The notes: generated by a model not told the origin, from the letters alone. DNA of 64,000 bases from Hyphomicrobiales bacterium (GCA_900469615.1 UBYA01000011.1:310001-374000), one strand, 5' to 3'. Shown: positions 34,916 through 44,511, counted from the stretch's first letter. Program-made: numbers and translations.

Positions 34916-35935
34916 CTAGACGCGGATCGCCTCGTCTCCCAACGGAGGCGCAACCAGGGTCAATCCTTCGAATTCCGCATAGAGGCTGTCGGGAAGCCGA
35001 GGCTCCACGAGTTGCATATTGCGCTCAAGACTTGCTGCCTTTGCCGTGCCGATCAGAACCGAAGCCACGCAGGGATTGCGCAACGGGAACTGCAGCGCTG
35101 GCTGGGCAAGCGGTATACCATGCCTGCGGGCGATCTCCTCCATCGCCCCGACCTTGGCCAGAATATCCGGCGATGCCGGCAGGTAATCGAAATGTGCGCC
35201 GGGTACGGGGCCGGTCGCCAGAATGCCGGAATTGAAGACGCCACCCACGACCAGCGACGTTCCCTTTTTCTCGCAAAGCGGCAACAGCTCGGCAACGGCC
35301 GAGCGGTCGAGCAGCGTGTAGCGGCCGGCCAGCAGGATGCAGTCGATATCGGCCGCATGCATCACGTCCAGGCAGACCGGCACCTCGTTGACGCCGAGAC
35401 CGTAAGCCTTGATCGCGCCGGACGACTTCAGCTCCTCCAGAGCCTTCAGCCCGGAGCCGAGCAGCTGCCCGAGATAGCGCTCGTTGAGGGCCTTGCCGTG
35501 GGTATAGCCGCCGATATCGTGAACGTAGAGGATATCGATGCGGTTGAGCCCGAGACGGGCATAGCTGAACTCGACCGAGCGCATGATGCCGTCGTAGGAG
35601 TAATCGTAATCGGCATCGAAAGGCAGCGGGTCGACATAGCCGTAATTCGGCACCTTGTCGCTCGGCACCGGACGCATGATACGGCCGACCTTGGTCGACA
35701 GCACATAGCTGTCTTCGGGCTGATCGCGCAGAAAATCACCGACACGCCGCTCGCCGAGACCGAAGCCATACCAGGGCGCGACATCGAAATAGCGGATGCC
35801 GCTATCCCAGGCGGCCTGCAGGGTCTCCATCGCCTGGTCGCGGGGGCATGCGCGATAAAGGCCGCCCAGCGCCGCAGCGCCGAAGCTGATTTCGGTGACT
35901 TCAAGTCCCGTCCTGCCGATCGTTCTTGTCTTCAT
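34916..35935 (-). CDS. Aldo/keto reductase, D-threo-aldose/L-fucose dehydrogenase-like
   Basis: The 339-residue NAD(P)-dependent oxidoreductase has the aldo/keto reductase barrel: N-terminal RTIGRTGLEVTEISFGAAALGG, catalytic Asp and Tyr in GIRYFDVAPWYGFGLGERRVG, Lys in LSTKVGR and His in YVHDIGG. The long insertion MRPVPSDKVPNYGYVDPLPFDADYDYSYDG (partly) between strands is typical of the fucose/galactose/arabinose 1-dehydrogenase and pyridoxal dehydrogenase branch. The ATG at 35935 is used (GTG at 35938 is adjacent); GGGAG lies upstream. Together with the sugar importer it suggests oxidation of an imported aldose to its lactone. It is divergent from the GntR gene. Confidence 0.82.
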   Translation of the reverse strand: MKTRTIGRTGLEVTEISFGAAALGGLYRACPRDQAMETLQAAWDSGIRYFDVAPWYGFGLGERRVGDFLRDQPEDSYVLSTKVGRIMRPVPSDKVPNYGYVDPLPFDADYDYSYDGIMRSVEFSYARLGLNRIDILYVHDIGGYTHGKALNERYLGQLLGSGLKALEELKSSGAIKAYGLGVNEVPVCLDVMHAADIDCILLAGRYTLLDRSAVAELLPLCEKKGTSLVVGGVFNSGILATGPVPGAHFDYLPASPDILAKVGAMEEIARRHGIPLAQPALQFPLRNPCVASVLIGTAKAASLERNMQLVEPRLPDSLYAEFEGLTLVAPPLGDEAIRV

Positions 35936-36155
35936 CACCTCTCCCTTGTGATGACGGTCACTTCAAATCTCGTCGCATATGGCTCGACGGGTTCGCCATC
36001 GTCACGTTGCGCGATATCTATTGGCGTGAGGCAATAAAGCCGCATCTCAGGTTGACGGCTGCACTCCGGCTGCAGGATTCAAGCGTAGCCATTCCCACTT
36101 CCTCCCTGCTCATCGGCATTACCGGAAGCTCCCAACATCCATCGCCAATTGATTT

Positions 36156-36177
36156 TGTTTTTTATCTACAATAAACA
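36156..36177. promoter_or_regulatory. AT-rich inverted repeat between aldo/keto reductase and GntR genes
   Basis: TTTAT (36161-36165) and ATAAA (36171-36175) are inverted around CTACA, extended outward by TGTTT and CA to 36156-36177. It lies in the only strongly AT-rich stretch of the 279-base divergent gap and is a candidate operator for the neighbouring GntR-family regulator and promoter for one or both genes. Confidence 0.35.
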
Positions 36178-36214
36178 TTTTGGTGTCAACGAGGAAATCA
36201 CCGACCGCCCGGGG

Positions 36215-37231
36215 ATGGCGGAAAACGCGGTTTCGACACAGCTCCTGCAATTGACTGCCATTGATACATGGTTCAGACAGCGCCGCCGGCAAAGAGCGGC
36301 GACGATACGCGAGGGGGAAATGGCAAGGCAAAACACGCTCTTCAAGGAGGCGTACAATCGCTATACGGCCCGCCTGCGGCCCGATACCGAACTGCCGAGC
36401 GAGCCTGAAATCGCCGCAGAGCTCGGCGTCAGCCGCAGCACGGCGCGCGCGATCCTGATGCGCCTCAGCGACGCTGGAATCATTCTGTGGAACAAGCGGC
36501 AAAAGACGGTCCTGCGCCTGCCGACCCAGGCCGATTTCTTCCCCAAGGAGGAAACCGATTCACTGCACGACATCATCGAGCGCAGCTTCATGATGCGCAT
36601 CATGTCCGACGAAGCCCAGCCCGGCATGCAGATCAACGAACTGGAGCTGGCCCGCGAAATCGGCACCGGCACCTCCGTCGTGCGCGAATTCCTCATTCGC
36701 TTCAGCCGCTTCGGCCTGATCGAGAAGCGACCGAACAGCCACTGGATTCTCAAGGGTTTCACCAGCGAATTCGCGCTCGAGCTTGCCGACGTGCGGGAAA
36801 TGTTCGAATTGCATTCCGCCGCCGAATTCGGCCGCCTGCCTCCCAGCCATCATGCCTGGAGGGATCTGGAGGCGATCGAGCGGGAGCATCACGAGCTGCT
36901 TCAGGATTTCGACACGCACTATCGCGATTTCTCGCGCCTCGACGAGAAGTTTCACCTGCTCATCCATCGCGCCTCGAAGAACCGCTTCATCGCCGATTTC
37001 TACGACGTCATCGCCATCATTTTTCACTATCACTACCAGTGGAACAAAGCCTTTGCCCGCGAGCGCAATGCCCGCGCCATAGCGGAACATCTCGACTATA
37101 TCGAAGCCCTGCAATCCGGCGATCAGCAGAGGATCGACGCCGCCTGCCGCCGGCACCTCGCCTCGGCGCGGCAGACGCTGTTGCAGTCGATCCCGCAAAC
37201 CACGGTGGAGATCGCCGGCTCGGCCGCCTGA
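36215..37231 (+). CDS. GntR-family regulator with two winged-helix regions and an FCD domain
   Basis: The 338-residue regulator shows two GntR-like winged-helix segments. The first (about 41-104) contains LPSEPEIAAELGVSRSTARAIL and ends in a wing-like KRQKTVLRL. The second (about 120-182) contains INELELAREIGTGTSVVREFLIRFSRFGLIEKRPN. A C-terminal FCD effector domain (about 185-325) has metal/ligand histidines in FHLLIHRAS and YHYQWN. Ordinary FadR/FCD regulators have one such domain and about 230 residues. The start is uncertain: ATG 36215 or ATG 36320 (GAGGGGG upstream); the segment between looks conserved-like. It probably controls the divergent aldo/keto reductase and sugar ABC operon, or the convergent GH2 gene. 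Confidence 0.75.
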   Translation: MAENAVSTQLLQLTAIDTWFRQRRRQRAATIREGEMARQNTLFKEAYNRYTARLRPDTELPSEPEIAAELGVSRSTARAILMRLSDAGIILWNKRQKTVLRLPTQADFFPKEETDSLHDIIERSFMMRIMSDEAQPGMQINELELAREIGTGTSVVREFLIRFSRFGLIEKRPNSHWILKGFTSEFALELADVREMFELHSAAEFGRLPPSHHAWRDLEAIEREHHELLQDFDTHYRDFSRLDEKFHLLIHRASKNRFIADFYDVIAIIFHYHYQWNKAFARERNARAIAEHLDYIEALQSGDQQRIDAACRRHLASARQTLLQSIPQTTVEIAGSAA

Positions 37232-37252
37232 TGGCGGGAGCCGGACGGCCGC

Positions 37253-39496
37253 TCATTTTGCGGTCAAGCGCAGGCCTTGCTTGGCGAAGCGCGGAGACGA
37301 GACGCCGAGCTCGACGACGCCGGCCTCCCCGGTCGCCTGCAGCCAGAAGCCCGCGGTTCCGCCCTGGAATGCCACCGTTTCCGGCCCGACGAGCTTCGCC
37401 GGACCATCGACCTTGATGGTGATGGCTTCATTGAGGAAAGGCAGGCGCGAGCCGGCCTGATCCAGCGCGCGCACGATGACGCGCACCGTATCACGCTCGC
37501 CTGCGCGCAAGGTGTCGGCGTCGGCTTCGACCTGAAGCGTCGTCGGAAGCGGATTGGCGACCATGCGCTGCTCCGCCACCACCTTGCCGCCGATATAGCC
37601 GGTAAAGTGTACATCCTCCCATTCCATTCCCCATACGCCGAGTTCGTCCTGGGTGAAGGAACGGTGATCGAAAACGACGGGCGCATGCGGCAGGTGCGGG
37701 AAAGTCTCCCGGTCCGGACCGAGGCGCTTGGTGAGCGACCCGTACCGCAGCTCGACCTCGTCGCAATTGGTCAGCACCAGAAGCGGCAGGGCGCCGCCGA
37801 TATTGCGCTCGCCCCGCGCCCAGATCGTCACCGGCTTCATGACGATCTCTTCGGATGGCTCGCACTGGCTGGCATAGACGTAGGCGGCGAATTTCGGCTC
37901 GCGGAACATATCCATGACGCCGTGATAGCAAATGCGGTCGCCCGAGCCGAAATCGCTGTGGGTATTGTAGTCGAACATGCACCATCCGATGGCGCCCGAG
38001 ATCGACGGATCGCCATAGGCGGCATTCAGGACGTCCAGATGCCGGCGCACATGTTCGTCCTGACGCTGTTCCTGATCGTAGATCTTCGTCGGATACATAT
38101 GGCCGCCGAACTCGGTGATCAGATAGGGTACGTCCCTTGAAAGACCGGTGTTTTCCTGCTGCGGCCTCAGCGGCGTACGCGGCCGGTTGACGCCCGGCAG
38201 TTCCTCGTTGCCGAGGATGAAATCGTTCATCGTATAGACATCCTCGAGCATTTCGCTCTCGGTGATGTAGCGAACGCCGCCGGTCTGGCGCGTCGGATCG
38301 AGTTCGCGTGCCAGCCGGTTGGTCTCCGCGTAGAAATCATGGGAGTCCTGGGACTCGTTGATGCGTACGCCCCAGATGACGATCGAGGGATGGTTCCAGT
38401 CGCGCTCGATCATGCGCCGCACGTTGCGGATCGACTCCTGCTGCCATTCCTCGTCGCCGATATGCTGCCAGCCGGGAATTTCCTCGAAAACCAGCAGGCC
38501 GATGCGGTCGCAATGGTCGAGAAACCATTTCGACTGCGGATAATGCGAGGTGCGCACGATATTGCATTTCAACGTGCGTTTCATGATCTCGGCATCGCGC
38601 TCCTGAGCCGAGCGGCCCATGGCATAACCGACATAGGGGAAGGCCTGATGACGGTTGAGGCCCCGCAGCTTCAGCTTCCTGCCGTTCAGCAGGAAGCCCT
38701 CGGCCGTAAAACTCGCGGTTCGGAAACCGAAACTCGCGACATGGCGATCCGTCCCGTGATCTGTCGCAAGATCCACCTCGGCCGAGTAGAGGACGGGATT
38801 GTCGATATCCCAAAGCGAAATGCCCGCAAGGTCGGAGAAAGCGAGCGTCACGGTCTCACCGCGCGTTTCCACCTGCCGGGAGGCAAAGGCCGTGCCGGCG
38901 GCGTCCCGCAGGGTGACTGTTACCTTGCCCTTGAAATCCAGGTTCTGCGGATTGGCGAAATCGCAACGCACCGTCGCGGATTTGCGATCGGCCAGGACGT
39001 TGTCCGTCTCGACCTTGATATTGGCGACGGATACGGGAGCGGCCAGCTTCAGCCAGACGTCGCGATAGATTCCTGCATAGGTGAGATAATCGATTCGGCC
39101 GCCGAAGGGCGGGATCTCAGGGTTCTCGCTGCCGTCGATCTTGACCGTGATCAGGTTTTCGCCGTGGCGCAGCCGACCGGTCAGCCGAGCCTCGAAGGGC
39201 GTGTAACCGTCCTTGTGGGCGACAATCTGCTCGCCGTTCAGATAGACGACCGCATCGGCCATGGCGGCATCGAAAATCAGCGATACCTCGCGTCCGGCGA
39301 AGGTCTCGTCCCAGTTCAGGATTTTCTGATAGGTGAAGGCGCGCTGATAGGATTTTTCGTCGAAATAGTTGAAGGGCAGTTCGACGGCCGTATGCGGCAG
39401 CGTGACAGGTTGCCCCTCCTGCAGGCGACCGGCGTTCTCGGATGAGAACCCGTCATCAAACGTCCAGGATTCGTTGAAGGCGACAACAGAACGCAT
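37253..39496 (-). CDS. Glycoside hydrolase family 2 enzyme, beta-galactosidase-like
   Basis: The 747-residue enzyme has the GH2 order: jelly-roll sugar-binding domain (about 40-155, with YAGIYRDVWL), immunoglobulin-like domain (155-262), and TIM barrel (262-560, LRGLNRHQAFPYVG). The acid/base glutamate is probably Glu381 in GVRINESQD, where most relatives have a LGNE motif, and the nucleophile Glu462 in LITEFGGH. A C-terminal beta-sandwich region follows. No signal peptide is present, so it acts on imported sugars. The ATG at 39496 is used rather than TTG 39502. Its place beside an AraC regulator and alpha-galactoside genes favours beta-galactosidase; beta-glucuronidase is an alternative. Confidence 0.82.
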   Translation of the reverse strand: MRSVVAFNESWTFDDGFSSENAGRLQEGQPVTLPHTAVELPFNYFDEKSYQRAFTYQKILNWDETFAGREVSLIFDAAMADAVVYLNGEQIVAHKDGYTPFEARLTGRLRHGENLITVKIDGSENPEIPPFGGRIDYLTYAGIYRDVWLKLAAPVSVANIKVETDNVLADRKSATVRCDFANPQNLDFKGKVTVTLRDAAGTAFASRQVETRGETVTLAFSDLAGISLWDIDNPVLYSAEVDLATDHGTDRHVASFGFRTASFTAEGFLLNGRKLKLRGLNRHQAFPYVGYAMGRSAQERDAEIMKRTLKCNIVRTSHYPQSKWFLDHCDRIGLLVFEEIPGWQHIGDEEWQQESIRNVRRMIERDWNHPSIVIWGVRINESQDSHDFYAETNRLARELDPTRQTGGVRYITESEMLEDVYTMNDFILGNEELPGVNRPRTPLRPQQENTGLSRDVPYLITEFGGHMYPTKIYDQEQRQDEHVRRHLDVLNAAYGDPSISGAIGWCMFDYNTHSDFGSGDRICYHGVMDMFREPKFAAYVYASQCEPSEEIVMKPVTIWARGERNIGGALPLLVLTNCDEVELRYGSLTKRLGPDRETFPHLPHAPVVFDHRSFTQDELGVWGMEWEDVHFTGYIGGKVVAEQRMVANPLPTTLQVEADADTLRAGERDTVRVIVRALDQAGSRLPFLNEAITIKVDGPAKLVGPETVAFQGGTAGFWLQATGEAGVVELGVSSPRFAKQGLRLTAK

Positions 39497-39692
39497 ATTC
39501 AATCCTATCGATTAAGCCCGTCGCATCGGGTGACGAACAGATGTTGCTTGGAAAATCAGGCGCGCGGCGAGGCTGGCGCAGGTGCCGCGGGGCGATATCT
39601 ATACAGGCTCGCCGCTGACGCGCAATGCGACCGGTTGGCGGATTCCGATTTTCCCGGCGAGCAACCGCTACCGGCGCGATGGCCTCACAAAC

Positions 39693-40595
39693 TTACCGGC
39701 CGCGCCCATTCTTGGCTTCCTCGACCGGGCTGCGCACCGAGGCATACATGCCGGTCGTGCGGAATTCCGTCGGATTGATGCCGTAGATGCGGCGAAACAC
39801 CTTGGAAAAATAATTGGCGTCGTCGAAGCCGGACATGATCGCCACTTCCTTGACCGGAATGAAGGCGGCCTTCGCCAGCAGCTTGGCCGCGCGCTGCATG
39901 CGCTGCTGCAGCACGAATTCCGCCGGCGGCACACCCTCGCTTTCGGCAAAGACGCGCGAGAAATGCGCACGGCTGAGGCCGCTGACCCTGGCAAGCTCGC
40001 CGACGGGCAGCGGCTTGTCGAGATTGGCATGGATATGGTCGATGACGATCTGCATGGCGGAGCGATCGGCGGCAAAGGCGTGCGAACCGAAGACGTCGTC
40101 ATAAAGCGCCATGGCCGCCTCGTAGGCGACGGCCGAGGCGGAGGCGGGCGTCTCCGCGCTCTTGACGAGCCGAAGGCTGCAATCGGCAAGGTGATCGATG
40201 GTCGCCTGCTGCAACTTCAGCACGGGGCCGGCCGCGGCCAGGATCAGCCGATGGATGCGCAAGGCTTCCTCACCGTTCATCGAGATCCAGAAATATTCCC
40301 AGCGCTCCCCTTTCTCCAGCCAGTAGCGATGATTGTGCGGCACGAGCACGAGCAGCGTTTCCCCGGGGTTCACACGATAGCTGCGGTTTTCGTAGCGCAG
40401 CCGCCCGGTGCCGCTGATGGTGTGCTGAAGCACCGTGAACGGCGTCTGGCCGCGGCGGCGGCCATCCCAATCGTAGGGTTCGTTGTGCCGGATTTCATAG
40501 CCGGCGCTGGTCGGCATGGCATGCAGCCGGTGGCGTCCACGCGGCAGGGAAACCGTTCGCATGACCTGTCCGTTCTTGATCAATTCTTGCAGCAC
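39693..40595 (-). CDS. AraC-family regulator of galactoside genes
   Basis: The 300-residue protein has an N-terminal cupin-like sensor (about 45-110: LQHTISGTGRLRYENRSYRVNPGETLLV in parts) and a C-terminal double helix-turn-helix (about 195-290: LPVGELARVSGLSRAHFSRVFAE, VKEVAIMSGFDDANYFSKVFRRIYGINPTEFR in parts). Translation probably starts at GTG 40595 because AAGGG lies seven bases upstream; an ATG 33 bases inside is possible. It is divergent from the first GH4 gene, and an AraC-type activator is known to control alpha-galactoside genes in Sinorhizobium meliloti. It is also upstream of the GH2 gene on the same strand. Confidence 0.87.
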   Translation of the reverse strand: MLQELIKNGQVMRTVSLPRGRHRLHAMPTSAGYEIRHNEPYDWDGRRRGQTPFTVLQHTISGTGRLRYENRSYRVNPGETLLVLVPHNHRYWLEKGERWEYFWISMNGEEALRIHRLILAAAGPVLKLQQATIDHLADCSLRLVKSAETPASASAVAYEAAMALYDDVFGSHAFAADRSAMQIVIDHIHANLDKPLPVGELARVSGLSRAHFSRVFAESEGVPPAEFVLQQRMQRAAKLLAKAAFIPVKEVAIMSGFDDANYFSKVFRRIYGINPTEFRTTGMYASVRSPVEEAKNGRGR

Positions 40596-40611
40596 AAAAT
40601 TACCCTTGAAA

Positions 40612-40654
40612 GCATAATAGTTCTCTGTTCGGCCAGATTATTATAGGCATAATC
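40612..40654. promoter_or_regulatory. Direct GCATAAT repeats between AraC and GH4 genes
   Basis: GCATAAT occurs at 40612-40618 and again at 40648-40654 in the same orientation, 36 bases apart, inside an AT-rich part of the 212-base divergent gap. AraC-family activators usually bind direct repeats, so these are candidate half-sites. ATTAT (40637-40641) and ATAAT (40650-40654) also form an inverted pair around the second copy. Confidence 0.4.
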
Positions 40655-40807
40655 CCCGCCGGAAAACAGCGCATGACCGCCGATGAGGACCGGCGATTGG
40701 AGAAAAAGCCACGATTTCAGCCTGCTTCGCAACCGATGCGATCATGAGGTGAAAATGCTGATATCTTCCCTGCCGCTGCTTGTTCGACCGACTTGAAGGT
40801 GAGGATC

Positions 40808-42274
40808 ATGAGTTTCAAAATCGCTATTATCGGCGCCGGCAGCGTCGGCTTCACGAAAAAACTGTTCACCGACATTCTCTGCGTGCCGGAATTCCGCGAC
40901 GTCGAATTCGCGCTGACGGACATGAGTGAGCACAATCTGACGATGATCAAGGCGATCCTCGACCGGATCGTCGAGGCCAACAAGCTGCCGACGCGCGTCA
41001 CCGCCACCACGGATCGCCGCAAGGCGCTGGAAGGCGCGCGCTATATCATCAGCTGTGTGCGGGTCGGCGGCCTGGAAGCCTATGCGGAGGATATCCGCAT
41101 TCCGTTGAAATACGGCATCGACCAGTGCGTTGGCGATACCATTTGCGCCGGCGGCATTCTCTACGGCCAGCGCAACATTCCGGTCATCCTCGATTTCTGC
41201 AAGGATATCCGCGAGGTCGCCGAAAGCGGCGCGAAGTTCCTGAACTATGCCAACCCGATGGCGATGAACACCTGGGCCGCCATCGAATACGGCAAGGTGG
41301 ACACGATCGGCCTTTGCCACGGCGTCCAGCACGGCGCCGAGCAGATCGCCGAAGTGCTCGGCGCGAAGGACAAGAGCGAACTCGACTATATCTGCTCGGG
41401 CATCAACCACCAGACCTGGTTCGTCGACCTGCGCCTCAATGGCCGCAAGATCGGCAAGGACGAGCTGATCGCGGCCTTCGAGGCTCACCCGGTCTTCTCG
41501 CAGCAGGAGAAGCTGCGCATCGACGTGCTGAAGCGCTTCGGCGTCTATTCCACCGAGAGCAACGGGCACCTGTCCGAATACCTGCCCTGGTATCGCAAGC
41601 GTCCCGACGAGATCAACAAATGGATCGACATGTCGGACTGGATCCATGGCGAGACCGGCGGCTATCTGCGTCACTCCACCGAAACGCGCAACTGGTTCGA
41701 GACGGAATTCCAGCAGATCCTCGACAGCGCCTCGCAGCCGATCGACCCTGCCCGCCGCTCCAACGAGCATGCCAGCCATATTCTCGAAGCGCTTGAAACC
41801 AACCGCGTCTATCGCGGCCACTTCAACGTCAAGAACAACGGCGTCATCACCAACCTGCCTGCCGATGCCATTATCGAATCCCCCGGCTTCGTCGATCGCT
41901 TCGGCATCAACATGGTCGCCGGCATCACTTTGCCCGAGGCGTGCGCGGCTACCTGCATTTCCTCGATCAACGTTCAGCGCATGTCGGTCCATGCCGCCAT
42001 CAGCGGCGATATCGACCTGTTGAAACTCGCCGTCCTGCACGACCCGCTGGTCGGCGCCGTTGCAACGCCGGAAGAGGTCTGGCAGATGGTCGACGAAATG
42101 GTCGTCGCCGAGGCACGCTGGCTGCCGCAATACGCCCATGCCGTCGAAGGGGCGAAGGAGCGCCTGTCGTGCGGCAAGGTCAAGACGCGCGAGTGGAAAG
42201 GCGCGGCAAGCCGCAACGTGCGCTCGATCGAGGAGTTGCGCGCGGAAAAAGCCGCCCTGAAGCAGGCCGGTTAA
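40808..42274 (+). CDS. Glycoside hydrolase family 4 enzyme (alpha-glucosidase/alpha-galactosidase type)
   Basis: The 488-residue cytoplasmic enzyme belongs to GH4, which uses NAD+ and a divalent metal for a redox-elimination mechanism. The N-terminal KIAIIGAGSVGFTKKLF is the NAD-binding loop. The metal ligands are Cys170 in GLCHGVQHG and His201 in GINHQTWF. NANPMAMNTW-like blocks (NYANPMAMNTWAA) complete the signature. It differs clearly from the second GH4 enzyme at 48501, so its specificity may be different (alpha-glucoside, alpha-galactoside or galacturonide). AAGGTGAGGATC precedes the ATG at 40808. It opens the transporter operon under the AraC regulator. Confidence 0.87.
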   Translation: MSFKIAIIGAGSVGFTKKLFTDILCVPEFRDVEFALTDMSEHNLTMIKAILDRIVEANKLPTRVTATTDRRKALEGARYIISCVRVGGLEAYAEDIRIPLKYGIDQCVGDTICAGGILYGQRNIPVILDFCKDIREVAESGAKFLNYANPMAMNTWAAIEYGKVDTIGLCHGVQHGAEQIAEVLGAKDKSELDYICSGINHQTWFVDLRLNGRKIGKDELIAAFEAHPVFSQQEKLRIDVLKRFGVYSTESNGHLSEYLPWYRKRPDEINKWIDMSDWIHGETGGYLRHSTETRNWFETEFQQILDSASQPIDPARRSNEHASHILEALETNRVYRGHFNVKNNGVITNLPADAIIESPGFVDRFGINMVAGITLPEACAATCISSINVQRMSVHAAISGDIDLLKLAVLHDPLVGAVATPEEVWQMVDEMVVAEARWLPQYAHAVEGAKERLSCGKVKTREWKGAASRNVRSIEELRAEKAALKQAG

Positions 42275-42298
42275 TGAGCATGCGGATCGGAAGATAAG

Positions 42299-42336
42299 GA
42301 TTATGGCGGGATTTCAGGGGATATCCCGCCATAATC
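42299..42336. terminator. Perfect 14-bp hairpin upstream of agpA
   Basis: GATTATGGCGGGAT (42299-42312) is exactly complementary to ATCCCGCCATAATC (42323-42336), with a 10-base loop. It lies between the GH4 stop and the binding-protein gene. No T-run follows, so it is more likely an attenuator, processing site or 5' stabiliser of the agpA message than a full terminator. Confidence 0.65.
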
Positions 42337-42408
42337 GGCACCTTCCGTATCGAAGGAGGAACGCGAGGCCTCGAACGGAACGCTCGCGATTTTGGGAGAG
42401 AGAACAAG

Positions 42409-44496
42409 ATGAGACATTTTCGACCGATCGGCCTTCTGGCCGCATTGACGATTGCCACATCCGCGATCGCCATCAGCGCTTACGCAGCCGAGCCGACAGT
42501 GCCGCCCGTGCCACCGGTTTTCCCGGCGGAAGGCAAGATCAAATATGTCGAGCGCAGCTCCATCCTGGAGTTCAAGGCGCTGCCTGAATATCACGAACCC
42601 GCCTGGGTCACCGACAAGTTCGTCAAGACCGGCAAGCTGCCGCCCGTCAAGGATCGCCTGCCGAAAGAGCCGCTGGTTTACAAGACCGGCAATATGCCCG
42701 ATGGCATCGGCGTCTACGGCGACACGCTGCGCCACGTCATCGGCGGACGGCCGGAAGGCTGGAATTACGGCGCCGGCCAGACGCAGGGCTGGGGCGGGAT
42801 CGATATCGGGCTATCCGAATGCCTGACGCGCACGGCGCCTCTGTTCCAGGTCGAGGCCAAGGACACCGAGCCGCTGCCGAATCTGGCCAAGAGCTGGGAA
42901 TGGTCGCCGGACGGCCACAAGCTCACCATGCACCTGATCGAAGGCGCGAAATGGTCCGACGGCGTGCCGTTCAACGCCGACGACATCATGTTCTACTGGG
43001 AAGACGAGGTCATCGATCCGAACGTCTCGCCGCTTGGCGGCGGCGCATCGCCGGAAGCCTTCGGCGAAGGAACGACGCTGAAGAAGATCGACGATTACAC
43101 CATCGAATGGACCTTCAAGGACGCCTTCCCGAAGCAATATCTCTATACGATGGCCTATCCGAACTTTTGCCCGGGTCCATCGCACATCCTCAAGCCGCAG
43201 CACCCGAAATATTCGAAGAACACCTACGACCAGTTCAAGAACGCCTTCCCGCCGGAATATATGAACATTCCGGTCATGGGCGCCTGGGTGCCGGTCGAAT
43301 ACCGCTCCGACGACATCATCGTCATGCGCCGCAATCCCTATTACTGGAAGGTCGACGAGAAGGGCAATCAGCTGCCTTACCTCAACGAGCTGCACTACAA
43401 GCTGTCCACCTGGGCGGACCGAGACGTGCAGGCCGTTGCCGGCTCCGCGGATCTTTCGAACCTCGAGCAGCCGGAAAACTTCGTCGCTTCGCTGAAGCGT
43501 GCAGCACAACCCGATGCTCCGGCCCGTCTCGCCTTCGGTCCTCGCCTCATCGGCTATAACCTGCAGATGAATTTCTCCGCCAACGGCTGGGGCAATCCCG
43601 ACCCGCGTGGCCAGGCCGTGCGCGAGTTGAACCGCAACGAGGATTTCCGCAAGGCCGTGACCATGGCGCTCGACCGCAAGGCGCTCGGCGATTCGCTGGT
43701 CAAGGGACCTTTCACGGCAATCTATCCGGGCGGTCTTTCTTCCGGCAGCACCTTCTATGACCGCAACTCCACGGTCTATTATCCCTTCGACCTCGCCGGC
43801 GCCAAGGCCGAGCTTGCGAAGGCCGGCCTCAAGGACACCGATGGCGACGGCATCGTCAACTTCCCTGCCGACGTCAACGGCGGCAAGGATGTGGAAATCA
43901 CGCTTCTGGTCAGCAACGATTACACCACCGACAAGAGCCTTGCCGAGGGCGTCGTCGCCCAGATGGAAAAGCTCGGTCTGCGCGTCATCATCAATGCGCT
44001 CGATGGTCCGAAGCGCGACGACGCCAATTATAGCGGCCGTTTCGACTGGATGGTCCGCCGCAACAGCACGGAACTGGCTTCGGTCGTGCAGAATACCGAG
44101 CAGCTCGCTCCGGTCGGCCCGCGCACGAGCTGGAACCACCGCGCGCCCGAGAGCGGGCAGCTGGACCTGATGCCCTTCGAAAAGGACATGGCCGATATCG
44201 TCAACAAGTTCACCACGTCGAAGGACAACGACGAACGCGTGGCCTTGATGAAGCAGTTCCAGAAGATATCGACCGGGCATCTCTACAATATCGGCCTGAC
44301 CGAATATCCGGGCGCGCTCATCATCAACAAGCGCTTCTCCAACGTTCCCCCGGGCACGCCGATCTTCCTGTTCAACTGGGCGGAAGACTCCATCATGCGC
44401 GAACGCCTCTGGGTGGCTGCAGACAAGCAAGGAAAGTACGAGCTGTTCCCCGAGGAGCTTCCGGGCGCGCCGGGCAGCGCCGGCCCGATCAAGTAG
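42409..44496 (+). CDS. agpA: Alpha-galactoside-binding protein AgpA-like (SBP family 5)
   Basis: The 695-residue periplasmic protein has a signal peptide (about 1-27, ending SAYAA) and the SBP_bac_5 oligopeptide-binding fold: LAKSWEWSPDGHKLTMHLIEGAKWSDGVPFNADD (in parts) and VMRRNPYYWKVDEKGNQLPY. It is about 150 residues longer than DppA/OppA. Sinorhizobium AgpA is likewise a large peptide-family protein that binds melibiose and raffinose, and the flanking melA-type genes make the same role likely here. It is bracketed by two strong hairpins (42299-42336 and 44512-44546), which should raise its expression relative to neighbours. Confidence 0.82.
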   Translation: MRHFRPIGLLAALTIATSAIAISAYAAEPTVPPVPPVFPAEGKIKYVERSSILEFKALPEYHEPAWVTDKFVKTGKLPPVKDRLPKEPLVYKTGNMPDGIGVYGDTLRHVIGGRPEGWNYGAGQTQGWGGIDIGLSECLTRTAPLFQVEAKDTEPLPNLAKSWEWSPDGHKLTMHLIEGAKWSDGVPFNADDIMFYWEDEVIDPNVSPLGGGASPEAFGEGTTLKKIDDYTIEWTFKDAFPKQYLYTMAYPNFCPGPSHILKPQHPKYSKNTYDQFKNAFPPEYMNIPVMGAWVPVEYRSDDIIVMRRNPYYWKVDEKGNQLPYLNELHYKLSTWADRDVQAVAGSADLSNLEQPENFVASLKRAAQPDAPARLAFGPRLIGYNLQMNFSANGWGNPDPRGQAVRELNRNEDFRKAVTMALDRKALGDSLVKGPFTAIYPGGLSSGSTFYDRNSTVYYPFDLAGAKAELAKAGLKDTDGDGIVNFPADVNGGKDVEITLLVSNDYTTDKSLAEGVVAQMEKLGLRVIINALDGPKRDDANYSGRFDWMVRRNSTELASVVQNTEQLAPVGPRTSWNHRAPESGQLDLMPFEKDMADIVNKFTTSKDNDERVALMKQFQKISTGHLYNIGLTEYPGALIINKRFSNVPPGTPIFLFNWAEDSIMRERLWVAADKQGKYELFPEELPGAPGSAGPIK

Positions 44497-44511
44497 GCTC
44501 GATCGAAGCCA

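Noticed and set aside
39582..40646. 354-codon plus-strand frame opposite the AraC gene
   Set aside because: Antisense shadow; the minus frame has an AraC double helix-turn-helix.
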